A stretch of 64,000 nt of DNA from JAVJUV01 sp040220415 (GCA_040220415.1 JAVJUV010000116.1:7227-71226), one strand, 5' to 3'; numbered from the stretch's first letter, positions 25,930 through 36,090 are shown. Program-made: numbers and translations. The notes: a model not told the origin generated them from the sequence alone.

Positions 25930-27831
25930 TTATTCGACCCATTCCCAGTAACCGGGAAACTCGCCCAGGATTTGCGCAACCTTTTGTTCTTCATCGGCTT
26001 TTCGACCATCGATGCGCGCAACCAGGCCCTTTTTCTTGTCTTCGACCACCTCTGCCACCCGTGCGGCGACGCCGGCTTCTTCCAGCACGCCGTCAAAAAC
26101 CCGCCTTATGGCGCGGCGGCGCAGGTCGGGTTTGAAGACCTTGCCCACGGCGGTCTTCGGCAGTTCGTCCAGGATCTCGACGTACTTGGGCAGCGCCGCG
26201 CGCTCGGCGATCTTCTCGCGGGCATAATCCCGCAGTTCCTCGGGCGTGATCGAGGCACCCGAGACCAGTTCGACGTAGGCGCAGGGCATTTCGCCCGAAT
26301 GCGCGTCGGGCTGACCGATGGCCCCGACCATCGCGACGGCCGCGTGGCCCGCCAGCGCCTCTTCGATCTCGGCGGGATCGATGTTGTGGCCACCCCGGAT
26401 GATCAGGTCCTTGGCGCGCCCGGTGATGAAGATGTAGCCCTCAGCATCGATGCGGCCCAGATCGCCGGTGCGCAGATAATGCCGGTTGCCGACCTCGTGA
26501 TAGAGATCGGCATTCTTGTCGGCCTGGGTATAGGTATGTCCGGGATAGACGCCCGGGTTCGAGACGCAGATCTCGCCCACCTCGTCGGTGTCGCATTCCT
26601 TGACGCCATCCGCGGTGCCGATCAGGATCCTGACGTCCGTGTAGGGGAACGGAATGCCGACCGAACCGATCTTCTTGGTTCCGCCAAGCGGATTGATCGA
26701 AACCAGGCACGTCGCCTCGGTCAGGCCGTAGCCCTCGATGATCTCGACGCCCGTGGCCTTTTCGAAGCGCTTGTAGAGTTCCACCGGCAACGGCGAGGAA
26801 CCGGAGAAGGCGGTCTTCACCGACGAGATATCGGCGTTGACGGGGCGCTGCATCAGCGCCGAAAGCGCGGTCGGCACGCCGATGATGAACGTCACCTTCC
26901 AGCGTTCGATCAGCTTCCAGAAGTTGTCGAAGACCCCCTCGCCCCGGTAGCCCTGCGGCGTCGGGAAGACGACGTGCGCGCCCGACGACACCATCGCCAT
27001 CAGGATGACGTGGCAGGCGAAGACGTGGAACAGCGGCAGCGGGCACATCACGACGCTGGTCTCGTCGAACAGAAGGCTGTCGCCCAGCCAGCCGTTGTAG
27101 ACGATGCCGGAATTCAGGTGCTGGGCAACCTTGGGCATTCCCGTGGTGCCGCCGGTGTGGAAGTAGGCCGCGACGCGGTCTTCCTGGCTGTCCTCGAAAT
27201 CGAGCGTGGCGTTCTGCCTTGCCAGTTCGGCGTTGAAGTCGAGAACCTTCGCCTTGTGGTGAACCGGGTTCTTCGGGCGGATCAGCGAGACGATCCAGGA
27301 CTTGGGCGGGCTGAGATAACGGTTGAGATCGACTTCGAGCACGGCCTTGACGTTGGGGGCCAGTTTCACGGCCTCGGCCGCCTTCTGCGGCACGTCGGTC
27401 TTCGGGAAAGCCGTGAGCGTGACCAGCACCTTGGCATTGGTCTCGCGCAGGATCGAGGCGATCTGCTCGGGCTCCATCAGCGGGTTGATCGGGTTGGCGA
27501 TGCCGGCGATGCAACCGCCCAGAAGCGTGATGACGGTTTCGGTCGCGTTCGGCAGAAGATAGGCGACGACGTCCTTTTCGCCCACGCCGAGGGACCGGAA
27601 CAGGTTGGCGGCCTGCGTGGACTTGCGGTGCAGCTCGGACCAGGTGAGCGTCTCGGCGCGGTCGGCCGGTCCGGAGAGAAGCTGGTAACTGATCGCGTTC
27701 CGGTCGCCATGCTCCTTTGCCGTGCGGCTGAGCATCCCGTAAACGCTTTTTTCGGCGCCGCGCGCTTCCCACGGCATTTCGCTGTCGATTGCGTTACGCG
27801 CATCCAGCGACGAAAAATCCAGTTGCTTCAT
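25930..27831 (-). CDS. Acyl-CoA synthetase (AMP-forming)
   Basis: A 633-residue adenylate-forming enzyme that activates a carboxylic acid with ATP and CoA. The ATG at 27831 (MKQLDFSSLDARN) is preferred over an in-frame start further upstream. Motifs: TGGTTGMPKVAQH (P-loop), GYGLTEAT (A5), YLRTGDLGRIDAEGYIFITG (A7-A8) and PKTAVGKVFKPDLRR with the catalytic lysine. The chain preference cannot be told from sequence; it is the longer, fatty-acid-type form. Confidence 0.88.
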   Translation of the reverse strand: MKQLDFSSLDARNAIDSEMPWEARGAEKSVYGMLSRTAKEHGDRNAISYQLLSGPADRAETLTWSELHRKSTQAANLFRSLGVGEKDVVAYLLPNATETVITLLGGCIAGIANPINPLMEPEQIASILRETNAKVLVTLTAFPKTDVPQKAAEAVKLAPNVKAVLEVDLNRYLSPPKSWIVSLIRPKNPVHHKAKVLDFNAELARQNATLDFEDSQEDRVAAYFHTGGTTGMPKVAQHLNSGIVYNGWLGDSLLFDETSVVMCPLPLFHVFACHVILMAMVSSGAHVVFPTPQGYRGEGVFDNFWKLIERWKVTFIIGVPTALSALMQRPVNADISSVKTAFSGSSPLPVELYKRFEKATGVEIIEGYGLTEATCLVSINPLGGTKKIGSVGIPFPYTDVRILIGTADGVKECDTDEVGEICVSNPGVYPGHTYTQADKNADLYHEVGNRHYLRTGDLGRIDAEGYIFITGRAKDLIIRGGHNIDPAEIEEALAGHAAVAMVGAIGQPDAHSGEMPCAYVELVSGASITPEELRDYAREKIAERAALPKYVEILDELPKTAVGKVFKPDLRRRAIRRVFDGVLEEAGVAARVAEVVEDKKKGLVARIDGRKADEEQKVAQILGEFPGYWEWVE

Positions 27832-27951
27832 TCTGTCCGGTCCTCCCCGACCGCCTCTCTCCCGAGGCGACACAATGCGCTTTGTCCGGTTGTAAAGGCA
27901 ACGGGCCGCGAAGCAAGCACGGCGCGGACGACGAAACGCAACGTCAGGGCG

Positions 27952-29745
27952 TCATTCCGCGGCCAGTCCTTCGGTGAACTGAAGCCGTGCAAGGCGCGCG
28001 TAAAGCCCGCCATCGGATACCAGGCTGTCGTGGGTGCCCGTCGCCACGATCCGCCCGCCATCGAACACCAGGATGCGGTCGGCCTTTTTCACGGTGGCAA
28101 GCCGGTGGGCGACGACGATGGTCGTGCGGCCCTCGGACAGTTTTTCGACCGCCATCTGCACCAACCGCTCGCTTTCGGCGTCCAGCGCCGAGGTCGCCTC
28201 GTCCAGCAGCAGGATCGGCGCATCGCGCAGGATCGCGCGGGCAATGGCGATGCGCTGTTTCTGGCCGCCTGACAGCATCACGCCGCGCTCGCCCACGTAG
28301 GTGTCGTAGCCCTGCGGCAGGGCAGTCAGGAACTCGTGCGCGGCGGCGGCCTTCGCGGCGGCCTCGATCTCGGCATCGGTCGCGCCTGGGCGACCGAAGG
28401 CGATGTTCTCGCGCGCGGTGGCGGCGAAGATCACCGGGTCCTGCGGCACCAGTGCGACGTGGCGGCGGAACTCGGTCCGGGCCACGTCTCGCAGGTCGAG
28501 CCCGTCGATGGTGATGCGGCCCGCGTCGGGGTCGTAGAAGCGCAAGAGAAGCTGGATCACGGTCGTCTTTCCCGCGCCCGAGGGACCGACCAGCGCGACC
28601 GTCTCGCCCGGCTGGATGGTGAACGTCACCTCGTTCAGCGCGGCGGTTTCGGGCCGGGCGGGATAGTGGAACACGACCTTGTCGAAGCCGACGGCGCCGG
28701 TGATCTTATCGGGCATCGGCGTGGTCCGGGGCTTGTCGGTGACGCTGTCCTCGGCGGTCAGCAACTCGACCAGGCGTTCGGTGGCGCCCGCGGCGCGCTG
28801 CAGCTCGCCCCAGATCTCGGAGAGCGCGCCGACCGCGCCCGCGACCATCACGGCGTAGATGACGAATTGCACCAGCTCGCCCACGCTCATCGCGTCGGCG
28901 CGCACGTCGCGGGCCCCGATCCAGAGCACGCCGACGATGCCCGTAAAGACCAGGCTGATGACGATCACGGTCATGATCGCGCGGGTGCCGATGCGTTTGC
29001 GGGCGGCATCGAAGGACCGTTCGGTGACGTCGCCGAAGCGCGCGCGGCTGGGCGTCTCGTGGGTGTAGGCCTGCACCGCCTGCACCGAGAGCAGCGCTTC
29101 GGAGGCGTTGCCGGAAGACGCCGCGATCCAGTCCTGGTTCTCGCGGCTGAGCACGCGCAGGCGCCGGCCGAGGACGATGATCGGCACGATGATGGCGGGC
29201 ACGATCAGAAGCACCAGCGCGGCCAGCTTGACCGACGTGTAGAACAGCAGCAAAAGCCCGCCGATCAGGATCAACAGGTTGCGCAACGCGATGGAGATCG
29301 ACGATCCGATGACCGAAAGGATCAGCGTCGTGTCGGTGGTGATCCGGCTGAGGACTTCGCCGGTCATGATCTTTTCGTAGAAAGACGGGCTCATCCCGAT
29401 CATGCGGTCGAAAACGGCCTTGCGGATATCGGCCACCACGCGCTCGCCCAGTCGGGTGACGAGGTAGTACCTGAGCCCGGTGCCCAGCGCCAGCAGCAGC
29501 GCGATGCCGAGCGCGGCGGTGAAATACTTGTCCAGAAGCGAGACGGCCGAGGTCTCGAACCCGTCGACGACGCGGCGCACGGCGATGGGCAGGATCAGCG
29601 AGATGACGGCCGTCGACACCAGCGCCAGCACAGCGGCGAAGAGCATCGCCCTGTAGGGCGCAAGGAACGGCCAGAGGGCGCCGAGCGCCCGCACGTTCTT
29701 CGATTTGTCGCGCTCTTCGCTGGATGTCTTGGCGGTCTCGGCCAT
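27952..29745 (-). CDS. ABC transporter, fused membrane and ATPase domains
   Basis: A 597-residue half-transporter of the MsbA/LmrA-like exporter type. Residues about 25-310 contain six predicted membrane helices; the ATPase has GPSGAGKTT (Walker A), LSGGQKQR (signature), ILLLDEATSALD (Walker B) and VVAHRL (H-loop). It would act as a homodimer to export lipid, drug or another hydrophobic substrate. No dedicated partner is adjacent; the acyl-CoA synthetase gene follows after 120 nt. Confidence 0.9.
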   Translation of the reverse strand: MAETAKTSSEERDKSKNVRALGALWPFLAPYRAMLFAAVLALVSTAVISLILPIAVRRVVDGFETSAVSLLDKYFTAALGIALLLALGTGLRYYLVTRLGERVVADIRKAVFDRMIGMSPSFYEKIMTGEVLSRITTDTTLILSVIGSSISIALRNLLILIGGLLLLFYTSVKLAALVLLIVPAIIVPIIVLGRRLRVLSRENQDWIAASSGNASEALLSVQAVQAYTHETPSRARFGDVTERSFDAARKRIGTRAIMTVIVISLVFTGIVGVLWIGARDVRADAMSVGELVQFVIYAVMVAGAVGALSEIWGELQRAAGATERLVELLTAEDSVTDKPRTTPMPDKITGAVGFDKVVFHYPARPETAALNEVTFTIQPGETVALVGPSGAGKTTVIQLLLRFYDPDAGRITIDGLDLRDVARTEFRRHVALVPQDPVIFAATARENIAFGRPGATDAEIEAAAKAAAAHEFLTALPQGYDTYVGERGVMLSGGQKQRIAIARAILRDAPILLLDEATSALDAESERLVQMAVEKLSEGRTTIVVAHRLATVKKADRILVFDGGRIVATGTHDSLVSDGGLYARLARLQFTEGLAAE

Positions 29746-29977
29746 CGGGTCCCCTTGTATGCAGAATTCAATTAGCGTCAGCGGCTGCCGCTCACAAGCC
29801 GCGATGAACGCACAGCGCTCCGCACAACGTGGCAGCGCGGCGAAAAGGCAGCGCCGGGGGCCGGCGGAGCCGGTTGCCGCCGGGTCAAGGCACCGGCTCG
29901 GGAAGATTCACTGTTTTCAGAAGGTTACGGCGGAAACGTCACGCATTTCACGGGTCTTGTGGTCCAGGGGTAGTAGT

Positions 29978-30051
29978 TGGAGCGGGCGACGGGAATCGAA
30001 CCCGTATCTCTTGCTTGGAAGGCAAGGGTCTTACCATTACACAACGCCCGC
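29978..30051 (-). tRNA. tRNA-Gly (TCC)
   Basis: The minus strand gives acceptor GCGGGCG/CGCCCGC, anticodon stem CTTGC/GCAAG around loop CTTCCAA (anticodon TCC), T-loop TTCGATT and an encoded CCA (74 nt). It diverges from the SDR-like gene. Confidence 0.97.
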
Positions 30052-30122
30052 TCGGCAAGGTATGACGTATGACAGGTGCGTTCCGGGGTCAAGAAGCGAC
30101 CTTGGCGACAGGAGGAAGGACG

Positions 30123-30818
30123 ATGACGGGACATCATGCGGTGATCATCGGTGTGGGCGACGGGCTTTCGGCGGCGGTCGCGCGCGAACTGGCGTCCGAC
30201 CACAGGCTGACGCTGGCGGCGCGCAGCGGTGACAGGATGAAAGAGGTGGCGGCCGAGACGGATGCCGCGACGGTGCTCTTGGACGCCACCGACGAGACAG
30301 CGGTGGCAGCGCTTTTCGACGATCTGCCCGCCCCGCCCCGCGTTGTCGTCTACAACCCCTCGGCACGGGTCCGCGGACCGATCGCCGGTCTCGATGCCGC
30401 CGCCGTCCGCAACGCCGTGGAAGTGACCGCGATCGGCGCGTTCCTGACCGGCAAGCACGCGGCGCGCAGGATGCTGCAGGCCGAGCCGACAGACGGGGTC
30501 CGGGGCACGATCCTGTTCACGGGCGCGTCTGCCGGCGTGAAGGGTTTTCCGCAGTCGGCGCCCTTCGCGATGGGCAAGTTCGCGCAGCGCGGCCTTGCCG
30601 AAAGCATGGCGCGCGAGTTGCATCCGCAAGGGATACACGTCGCCTGGATCAACATAGACGGCGCGATCCTGAACCCCGGACGCAGCGAACCCGGCGACAG
30701 GCCGGGCTCGATGCTGCGCCCCGAGGCCATCGCCCGAACCTACCGCCACCTGATCGAGCAGGATCGCTCGGCCTGGTCGAACGAGATCGCGCTGCGCCCC
30801 TGGGTCGAGACGTTCTGA
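30123..30818 (+). CDS. SDR-family protein lacking the catalytic tyrosine
   Basis: A 231-residue short-chain dehydrogenase/reductase-like protein. The start at 30123 follows GGAGGAAGG; an upstream in-frame start is less likely. The dinucleotide loop is GVGDGLSAAVA, and NPSARV lies at the usual central strand. In the active-site region, TGASAG is followed by APFAMGK, so the normal Y-x3-K is F-x3-K. Without the tyrosine, standard oxidoreductase activity is doubtful; it may be a binding protein or have altered chemistry. Confidence 0.8.
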   Translation: MTGHHAVIIGVGDGLSAAVARELASDHRLTLAARSGDRMKEVAAETDAATVLLDATDETAVAALFDDLPAPPRVVVYNPSARVRGPIAGLDAAAVRNAVEVTAIGAFLTGKHAARRMLQAEPTDGVRGTILFTGASAGVKGFPQSAPFAMGKFAQRGLAESMARELHPQGIHVAWINIDGAILNPGRSEPGDRPGSMLRPEAIARTYRHLIEQDRSAWSNEIALRPWVETF

Positions 30819-31131
30819 GGCAAGGCGCCGTGGCGCGTATGCCCTGAGGGTGGTTCGCGCCGCACAGGTTCGCCCTATTGCCATTCCGCCGGACCGACCA
30901 TTCGCAAGCGCCAGCAAATCGCGGGGCTCCTCGATCTTCGGCATGCCGGCCGAAGGTCACGACGGGCCGTTGTTTTTCGTCAATGCATGCCTGCCCTTCC
31001 ACCTTTATCGAATCATGGGGCGGGCTGGCCGATGGAAAGCCGGGTGGCGCGGCGCACGCAGCATGTTCCTGGTGCATCGCCCCATGTGGCTTGAGTGCGC
31101 GCTCCGCATTCAGAATGGGAGGCACCTACTC
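30819..31131. other. 313-nt gap before the sugar importer genes
   Basis: No supported gene. The open frames on either strand lack ribosome sites and recognisable proteins. It should contain the promoter of the importer operon; the only definite signal is the ribosome site GGGAGG shortly before the ATG at 31132. Confidence 0.4.
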
Positions 31132-32382
31132 ATGAACATTTTCAGAAATCTCGCCGTTATCGGTACCCTTGCGGCAGCGATGGCAGGCCCCGCGAAGGCG
31201 GAAGGGACCGTCGAGGTCCTGCATTGGTGGACCTCCGGCGGCGAGGCCAAGGCCGTCGGGACACTTAAATCAGCATTCGAATCGCAGGGCGGAACCTGGA
31301 TCGATTCACCCATTGCGGGCGGTGGCGGCGACGCCGCGATGACGGCTCTGCGTGCCCGCGTCATGGCAGGCAATCCACCCACGGCGGTCCAGCTGAAGGG
31401 ACCGGGGATCCAGGAATGGGCCGAGCAAGGCGCCCTGAATGACGTGCAGGCCGTCGCCACGGAAGAAGGCTGGGACGAAGTCCTGCCACCGGCTCTTGCA
31501 GACATCATGAAATACGAAGGCAACTATGTCGCCGCGCCGGTGAACATTCACCGTGTCGACTGGATGTGGGCCAATCCGGAATTGCTGGCGCAGGTCGGAA
31601 TCGAAGAGATGCCCACCACCTGGGACGAATTCAACGCGGCGGCCGACGAACTTCAATCGGCAGGCATCACACCCCTGGCGCACGGCGGCCAGCCCTGGCA
31701 GGACGCAACCCTCTTCGAGATCGTCGTGCTGGGCGTGGGCGGAGCGGATTTCTACCGCAGGGCGCTTGTCGATCTGGACCCGGATGCGCTGACATCGGAC
31801 ACGATGATCGCGTCCTTCGACCAGCTTCGGAAACTTCGCGGATATGTCGATCCGAATTTCCCGGGCCGCGACTGGAACCTTGCCACCGCGATGGTGATGC
31901 GGGGCGAAGCGGCGTTCCAGATCATGGGCGACTGGGCCAAGGGCGAATTCCTGGCCGCAGGAAAGGTTCCGGGCGAGGATTTCGTTTGCGCGCCGACGCC
32001 AGGCAACGGCTATGTTCTCAATTCCGACAGCTTCACCTTCTTCAAGGTCTCGGGGGACGAGAACATCATGGGCCAGCAGGTGCTGGCGAGCCTGATCATG
32101 TCGCCGGAGTTCCAGGAGACTTTCAACCTGGCGAAGGGATCGATCCCGGCCCGTACGGACGTGCCGCTGGACGCCTTCGACATCTGCGCGAAGCGGTCGC
32201 ACGAAGACCTGCTTGCAGCGATCGAGAACGACACGCTGGTTCCCTCGATGGCGCACGAGATGGCAATCCCGCGCTCGGTCCGGGGCGAGTTCCTTGACCT
32301 GGTGACGCAGTTCTTCAACTCGGACATGAGCTCCGAAGACGCCGCCCGGCAACTTGCCGAAGCCGTCGCGCGCGCGATGTGA
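31132..32382 (+). CDS. Sugar ABC transporter substrate-binding protein (GtsA-like)
   Basis: A 416-residue periplasmic binding protein with a signal peptide ending near PAKAEGTVE. The mature start VEVLHWWTSGGEAKAV strongly resembles GtsA-type glucose/mannose-binding proteins of family 1 sugar transporters. It has the YVAAPVNIHRVDWMW and FQIMGDWAKGEF segments typical of the family. It leads a four-gene operon with two permeases and one ATPase, each overlapping or within a few nucleotides. Confidence 0.88.
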   Translation: MNIFRNLAVIGTLAAAMAGPAKAEGTVEVLHWWTSGGEAKAVGTLKSAFESQGGTWIDSPIAGGGGDAAMTALRARVMAGNPPTAVQLKGPGIQEWAEQGALNDVQAVATEEGWDEVLPPALADIMKYEGNYVAAPVNIHRVDWMWANPELLAQVGIEEMPTTWDEFNAAADELQSAGITPLAHGGQPWQDATLFEIVVLGVGGADFYRRALVDLDPDALTSDTMIASFDQLRKLRGYVDPNFPGRDWNLATAMVMRGEAAFQIMGDWAKGEFLAAGKVPGEDFVCAPTPGNGYVLNSDSFTFFKVSGDENIMGQQVLASLIMSPEFQETFNLAKGSIPARTDVPLDAFDICAKRSHEDLLAAIENDTLVPSMAHEMAIPRSVRGEFLDLVTQFFNSDMSSEDAARQLAEAVARAM

Positions 32383-33329
32383 AGGTCTGGGCCGGAGCGA
32401 TCCCGCCCCGGCCCGTTTTCCCTGGGATGCCATATACCGCAAAACCGGGCTTCGGGATCGGTCGCTGGCTGGAGCGGCGCTTGCCGGTCATCGTCGTCTC
32501 GCCGCTTTTCGCGCTGAGCCTGTTTTTCGTTTACGGTTTCATCTTGTGGACCGCCTACATATCGATGACGCCGTCCGGTGTGATGCCGGTCTACGACTTC
32601 GAAGGGCTGAGGCAATACGAGCGGCTGTGGGCCACCCCGCGCTGGTATGTGGCGCTGAGCAACCTCTTCATCTTCTCCGCCCTGTTCATCGCCATCTCGA
32701 TGGCCATCGGGATCCTGCTGGCGATCCTGCTGGACCAGCAGGTGCGGGCAGAGGGGGTGATCCGCACCATCTACCTCTACCCGATGGCGCTGAGCTTCAT
32801 CGTGACGGGAACCGTCTGGAAGTGGATCCTCAATCCCGGACTCGGGATCGAGCGGATGATCCGGCAGGCGGGCTTCGAAGGGTTCACCTTCGACTGGCTG
32901 GTGAACGCCGATTATGCGATCTACACGGTGGTCATCGCGGCGGTCTGGCAGAGTTCGGGCTATGCAATGGCGCTGTTTCTGGCCGGATTGCGCTCGGTCG
33001 ACGACGAGATCCTGAAAGCCGCCGCGGTCGACGGTGCGAACCCCTGGAAAACCTATACCTGGATCGTTCTTCCGATCCTGCGTCCGGTGTTCCTGTCGAC
33101 CGTGATCATCCTGGCGCACCTGGCGATCAAGAGCTTCGACCTGGTCATCGCTTTGACGGGCGGCGGGCCGGGATACGCCACGGACATGCCGGCGACCTTC
33201 ATGTATGCCTTCGCCTTCCAGCGCAGCGAACTGGGCGTGGCCGCGGCCAGTGCCACGATGATGCTGATGACCGTGATCGCGATCATCGTGCCGTATCTCT
33301 ATTCCGAGCTCAGGGGGACGAGCCGGTGA
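32379..33329 (+). CDS. Sugar ABC transporter permease (GtsB/MalF-like)
   Basis: A 316-residue inner-membrane protein with six predicted membrane helices. The EAA loop, which contacts the ATPase, is LKAAAVDGANPWKTYTWIVLP. A GTG start overlaps the end of the binding-protein gene; an ATG at 32427 is an alternative. It pairs with the next permease. Confidence 0.88.
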   Translation: MKVWAGAIPPRPVFPGMPYTAKPGFGIGRWLERRLPVIVVSPLFALSLFFVYGFILWTAYISMTPSGVMPVYDFEGLRQYERLWATPRWYVALSNLFIFSALFIAISMAIGILLAILLDQQVRAEGVIRTIYLYPMALSFIVTGTVWKWILNPGLGIERMIRQAGFEGFTFDWLVNADYAIYTVVIAAVWQSSGYAMALFLAGLRSVDDEILKAAAVDGANPWKTYTWIVLPILRPVFLSTVIILAHLAIKSFDLVIALTGGGPGYATDMPATFMYAFAFQRSELGVAAASATMMLMTVIAIIVPYLYSELRGTSR

Positions 33330-34219
33330 AGAGACGCAGCATAGGCGGCATCGTCCGCGCAAAGGGCTGGCGAACGACGGTGATGCGCGCCGGATTGTAC
33401 CTGGTTCTGGGGCTGTTCTGTCTCTATTACCTGATCCCCCTCATCGTGATGGTCTCGACCTCGCTCAAGTCGCTGGCGGAGATCCGCGAGGGCACGCTTC
33501 TGAGCATGCCGCGCGAGATCACCCTGGATGCGTGGGCGAAGGCCTGGGGCACGGCTTGCGTCGGCGTGCGCTGCGATGGGCTGGAACCCTACCTCTGGAA
33601 CTCGGTCGTCATGGCGGTTCCCGCCGTGCTGATCTCGACGATGCTGGGCGCCATGAACGGCTATGCGCTGACCAAATGGCGTTTTCCCGGTGCCGACTGG
33701 ATCTTCGCATTGATCCTGTTCGGAGCTTTCATTCCCTTCCAGGTCATCCTTCTGCCGATGGCGCGAACGCTTGGCCAACTGGGCCTGGCCGGAACGATAC
33801 CCGGGCTGATCCTGGTGCACACCGTCTACGGCCTGGCGTTCACGACGTTGTTCTTCCGGAATTTCTTTATCGGCGTTTCGGATGGGATCATTCAGGCAGC
33901 CCAGATAGATGGCGCAGGGTTCTTCGGTATCTTCTTCCGGATCGTGCTGCCCATGTCGATCCCCGCGATCGTTGTCACAGTGATCTGGCAGTTCACCCAG
34001 ATATGGAACGATTTCCTGTTCGGCGTCGCATTCACCATAGGTGACAGCAACCCGGTAACGGTGGCGTTGAACAACGTGGTGAACACGTCGACGGGCGTAA
34101 AGGAATACAATGTGGACATGGCCGCCGCGATCATCGCGGCACTGCCGACCATGCTGGTCTACGTGGTCGCGGGCGCGTATTTCGTCCGCGGTCTCTCTGC
34201 CGGTGCTGTGAAAGGATAG
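33326..34219 (+). CDS. Sugar ABC transporter permease (GtsC/MalG-like)
   Basis: A 297-residue inner-membrane protein with six predicted helices and the EAA loop IIQAAQIDGAGFFGIFFRIVLP. A GTG start overlaps the preceding stop (GTGA). It begins with a basic cytoplasmic tail KRRSIGGIVRAKGWR. Forms the translocation pore with the preceding permease. Confidence 0.9.
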   Translation: MKRRSIGGIVRAKGWRTTVMRAGLYLVLGLFCLYYLIPLIVMVSTSLKSLAEIREGTLLSMPREITLDAWAKAWGTACVGVRCDGLEPYLWNSVVMAVPAVLISTMLGAMNGYALTKWRFPGADWIFALILFGAFIPFQVILLPMARTLGQLGLAGTIPGLILVHTVYGLAFTTLFFRNFFIGVSDGIIQAAQIDGAGFFGIFFRIVLPMSIPAIVVTVIWQFTQIWNDFLFGVAFTIGDSNPVTVALNNVVNTSTGVKEYNVDMAAAIIAALPTMLVYVVAGAYFVRGLSAGAVKG

Positions 34220-34222
34220 ACG

Positions 34223-35335
34223 ATGGCCTCCGGAATCAGCCTTCGCAATGTCAGGAAATCGTTCGGCAGCACCGAGGTGATCAAGGGGATCGACCTGGAG
34301 ATCGAGCCGGGCGAATTCGTTGTCCTGGTCGGACCGTCGGGCTGCGGCAAGTCAACGCTGCTCAATCTGATCGCCGGTCTGGAGACACTGACCGAGGGCG
34401 ATATCCAGATTGCCGGCAAGCTGGTCAACGACGTGCCGCCGCGCGACCGGGACATCGCGATGGTGTTCCAGTCCTACGCGCTTTACCCCACGAAATCCGT
34501 CCGCGAGAACATCACCTTCGGGATGCAGACCCGGCGCATCCCCAGGCCCGCGCAGGACGCCGCCGTGGACGAGTTCAGCCGGCTCTTGCAGATCGACCGC
34601 CTGCTGGATCGCAAACCCGGCCAGCTTAGCGGCGGGCAGCGCCAGCGGGTCGCCATGGGCCGCGCGCTGGTGCGCAAGCCGGAGGTCTTTCTTTTCGACG
34701 AGCCGCTGTCGAACCTCGATGCGAAACTTCGGATCGAAATGCGCACGGAAATCAAGAAGCTGCACCAGCGGCTTGGCAAGACCGTGGTTTACGTCACGCA
34801 CGATCAGATCGAAGCGATGACACTGGCTTCGCGGATCGCGGTCATGGACAACGGACATATCCGGCAATTCGGCCCGCCCGCGGAGATCTACAACAAGCCG
34901 GTCGACCTGTTCGTGGCGGGTTTCATGGGCTCGCCGCCGATGAACATGCTTCCCGGCCGGCTGCAACGCGTGGACAGGGGCATGACGGTCGAAGTCGGCC
35001 CGGATGCCGACACCGTCGCATTTCCGCTTCCGCGCGATCTTTCGGATCGGCTTTCTTCGACCAGCACCCGGGACGTGGTGCTGGGCATTCGTCCCGAGGC
35101 GATCTTCGCTGCCGGCACCGAGCTGCCGGGAGCCGAGCGTTTCGTTTTCGAGCGCCTGGTGGATGTCGTTGAACCGACGGGGCCGGACACGATGATCGTC
35201 TTCCAGATCGGAGAGACCGATCTTATTGCGCGCGTTCGTCCCGAAGACACAAGGGACGAAGGCACTCCATTCCAGTTCGAGGCCGACATGACCAAAGCGA
35301 TGGTCTTCGATGCCGCGACCGGGCGGTCGCTTTAG
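34223..35335 (+). CDS. Sugar ABC transporter ATPase (MalK/UgpC-like)
   Basis: A 370-residue ATPase with GPSGCGKST (Walker A), LSGGQRQRVAMGRALVR (signature), VFLFDEPLSNLDAKLR (Walker B) and VTHDQ. After residue 240 it has a MalK-type OB-like regulatory domain (VLGIRPEAI). It starts 3 nt after the second permease and completes a full importer. Confidence 0.95.
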   Translation: MASGISLRNVRKSFGSTEVIKGIDLEIEPGEFVVLVGPSGCGKSTLLNLIAGLETLTEGDIQIAGKLVNDVPPRDRDIAMVFQSYALYPTKSVRENITFGMQTRRIPRPAQDAAVDEFSRLLQIDRLLDRKPGQLSGGQRQRVAMGRALVRKPEVFLFDEPLSNLDAKLRIEMRTEIKKLHQRLGKTVVYVTHDQIEAMTLASRIAVMDNGHIRQFGPPAEIYNKPVDLFVAGFMGSPPMNMLPGRLQRVDRGMTVEVGPDADTVAFPLPRDLSDRLSSTSTRDVVLGIRPEAIFAAGTELPGAERFVFERLVDVVEPTGPDTMIVFQIGETDLIARVRPEDTRDEGTPFQFEADMTKAMVFDAATGRSL

Positions 35336-35442
35336 TCACGGCTGCATTACCTGCGACTGAATCGCGCCGATGGGGTTCGTCTTTCGGAGAAGCGACACCC
35401 GGAGAGACGCCCGCATGAGGAGACCGCGGCCAATCCCGGACA

Positions 35443-36090
35443 TCACCGGACCGCAAGCCGATCCACGACCTCCGTGACGCCCGGTACGGCCCAGGCCGCT
35501 CGCTCGGCGGTACGGCGTTCGGCAAGATGCCGGACCTTGCCTTCAAGGGTTACCGTACCACCGTCAACCTCGACACGAATGCCTGTGGCATCGAGTTCCG
35601 CGTCGCGCATAAAGGCCCGTCGAATCCGTTCCGAGACGTCCAACGGATGCACGGCGGGGTTAATCCTGATCCGGTTGTTCACGCCAGTGACGCCCGCCAG
35701 ACCTCGAACAACCCCGAATGCGGCATCGGACTGGTATCGCCACTCGACAACGCCTTCCAGCGTGACGTCTCCGTTGCGGACGGTCACGCGGATCCTGTCA
35801 CCCGGTACCGAGGTGTTCCAATTCAGGCTGTCCGCAGCGCGCCTTGCGATTTCGTCGTCTGCCGTGACATGAGCGCCGGCGGGGAGGACCGTGATTTCAT
35901 CGACAATCGCCCGAACGCCTTTGATGCTTTCAACGATCTCGATCATCGTCCACTTGTCGGCAAACGTCGCGACGTGGCCCGCCAGGGTCACCACGGCATC
36001 ATCCACCGCTGCGCGGATACCCAAGGCATCGATGCTGGGTTCGAAATCGAGTTGGTCGAGAATGTCTGCCTCAAGTTCCCTGTCGCCCAT
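35443..36090 (-). CDS. Protein with three BON domains
   Basis: A 215-residue protein made of three tandem BON domains (about 5-70, 78-145, 148-215), each with a strand pattern such as VTLAGHV, VTLEGVV and VTLEGKV. No signal peptide or lipobox, so it appears cytoplasmic, as in OsmY-like stress proteins without export signal. The ATG follows GGAGGACAAG. It begins the stress cluster and lies beyond the terminator of the hsp20 gene. Confidence 0.85.
   Translation of the reverse strand: MGDRELEADILDQLDFEPSIDALGIRAAVDDAVVTLAGHVATFADKWTMIEIVESIKGVRAIVDEITVLPAGAHVTADDEIARRAADSLNWNTSVPGDRIRVTVRNGDVTLEGVVEWRYQSDAAFGVVRGLAGVTGVNNRIRINPAVHPLDVSERIRRAFMRDAELDATGIRVEVDGGTVTLEGKVRHLAERRTAERAAWAVPGVTEVVDRLAVR

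Noticed and set aside
25894..28272. A 792-codon plus-strand open frame
   Set aside because: It runs antisense across the acyl-CoA synthetase and ABC transporter genes, whose motifs are unmistakable; long antisense frames are common in GC-rich DNA.
28336..29775. A 479-codon plus-strand open frame rich in D, R and H
   Set aside because: Antisense to the ABC transporter; composition is that of a reverse-frame shadow.
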